Of a stretch of DNA of 29,312 nucleotides, positions 28,201-29,312 are shown piece after piece. This stretch comes from Lingula anatina (taxonomy: Eukaryota > Brachiopoda > Lingulata > Lingulida > Lingulidae): NCBI RefSeq assembly GCF_001039355.2, contig NW_019773868.1, forward strand, positions 1-29,312, given 5' to 3'. Position 1 is the first letter of the stretch. Each line of letters starts with the position of its first letter. Position numbers and translations under genes: made by a program. The notes under the pieces were generated by a model. The model searched no databases. It had not been told where the DNA came from and worked only from the letters and a program-made list of their open reading frames with translations.

Positions 28201-29253
28201 AGTACACAAATACACGTTGATATGGCATCCTCAGCTTTCTAGTTTGAAGGAAAAGCAGGGATCCATAATTCCAACACTATTTCCTCTATAAAAACCATAT
28301 TTTTTTTAATAATTCATCGGGACAGAAGTTAACGCCACTGATCTGAGGTCATTAATCTGTACTGCCGCAGAGTTTAACACAGAAATAAAGAATAAAGCAT
28401 TGCAGAGTCCGGGCACTTTTTCAGAATTGTTAAAAAAATATTAATGTCCGTGGTTTTAATTAAAATTATGCAAAAAACTTTTATTTAGATTTGCACGAGC
28501 TGTCAGAAAGGGCAAAACTGGTAAATAAGCCATTGCAATATAATGTATTATAAAAGAATACATTCATTGTATAAGGAAAGACATTCGTCATATATTAAGC
28601 TAAGGCCTATACTAGGCCCTACCCTCACAGACAATTAAATGTAATGTGTAGCCTAAAGCCGCTCTGTGTTGGTGTTTTAATGTTAAATTATCCAATTAAT
28701 AGGGGGGCTATATGTATATGATGACTTTGCAACATTCGATTCAAAATATTTTATTAACCAATTAAGGTGACAGACGTGTGTGGGTGAGATTTCCTGGCGT
28801 TGTGTCAGTGAGAGAGGCTCTACTCGCACCGTAATCCGTACTCGGCCTACATGTACATGTGATCCGAGCGATACGCAGGGTGAGAAGCCTGTAATAATTA
28901 ACAATATACTAAGGTCCATTTTCTTACAAACTCGCCTCCTTCCTATCAACACGACACTGTTATTTCCAGGAACATTCTCAATCTGATAGTAAAGAGGTGG
29001 GCTCCAGTGAAACCATTAAATAAGATGTAGTAGATACCACTTCCAGGTTGGGAATTTCCATGTTCAGCTTGGATGAAGTATCGCGAGATTTTACGAGAAA
29101 TCAAAAATAAACATGGAAGTACGGGCAGGTGTCCGTTGATCTTGTGGGAATCCCCGATTTGCACACCCACTGCTCTTTAATGAGGCTCTGGATTGCGTTG
29201 TAGGTAAGTTAAAAGACAAACGGGTTGTTGTATCAGTTATTTGTCGGTTAGCA

Positions 29254-29255
<2 letters not shown>
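28201..29255. other. Intergenic, no gene seen
   Basis: AT-rich with a few short open frames. The minus-strand frame at 28683-28952 has a hydrophobic start but no downstream domain or splice evidence. Nothing else recognised. Confidence 0.4.

Positions 29256-29312
<57 letters not shown>
29256..29312. repeat. CT microsatellite, running off the window
   Basis: Uninterrupted CT dinucleotides for at least 57 bases to the right edge; the true length is not visible. Confidence 0.97.

Noticed and set aside
28683-28952. Minus-strand 89-codon frame with a hydrophobic start (MDLSILLIITGFSPCVSLG)
   Set aside because: It looks like a signal peptide but has no following domain, no splice support and no conserved cysteines; could not be supported.

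Overview
This window looks like genomic DNA from a marine invertebrate animal, most likely a deuterostome or a lophotrochozoan. I cannot fix the phylum from the sequence alone. The evidence is GT-AG introns, AT-rich non-coding DNA full of short transposon-like repeats, animal gene families (cadherin, NMRAL1-like reductase, somatomedin-B/7TM receptor), Pol III tRNA genes with T-rich terminators, and long microsatellites. Single 'n' characters at 6186, 7781 and 13291 look like contig joins rather than ambiguous bases.

Region 1-7.8 kb (minus strand): the 5' end of a secreted or membrane cadherin-like gene. Exon 1 (6205-6274) encodes a signal peptide and exon 2 (869-1089) encodes the start of a cadherin-type repeat; the phases fit (G|AT). 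The roughly 5.1-kb intron between them holds several foldback/TIR elements (3858-4149, 4801-5742), a 74-bp nested palindromic repeat and a CRE/ETS cluster. A GTCACGTGACTCA motif lies about 520 bp upstream of exon 1.

Region 7.8-13.3 kb (minus strand): five exons of an NmrA-like (NMRAL1/HSCARG-like) NAD(P)-binding protein, from its C-terminal exon at 7792 to a truncated exon at 13290. All internal phases match. Introns carry tandem repeats, a TAA-flanked 223-bp MITE and part of a second MITE copy. The exon(s) for the N-terminal dinucleotide-binding motif are absent.

Region 13.29-17.71 kb: about 13.8 near-identical 321-bp tandem units. Read on the minus strand, the same strand as the NMRAL1-like gene, each complete unit carries a start codon in good context, seven codons (MADKSAR) and a consensus GTAAGT donor. 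The array may therefore be an amplified promoter/first exon of that gene, together with a piece of a transposon. It ends in a foldback element with 146-bp arms (17707-18195), followed by a Ty3/gypsy integrase remnant.

Region 18.5-22.1 kb: three tRNA-Gly(GCC) genes, identical over 71 nt, each in a diverged 1.0-1.3-kb tandem segment. Region 22.2-23.5 kb: three diverged 474-510-bp repeats with no gene seen.

Region 23.86-26.69 kb (plus strand): a receptor gene with a signal sequence, Thr- and Pro-rich linker, somatomedin-B domain, Cys-rich ectodomain and secretin/methuselah-type seven-helix domain. One reading-frame change separates the N-terminal part from the rest and must lie in 24384-24498. 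The last 2.6 kb hold no supported gene, only microsatellites and a G/C-rich-ended dispersed repeat.
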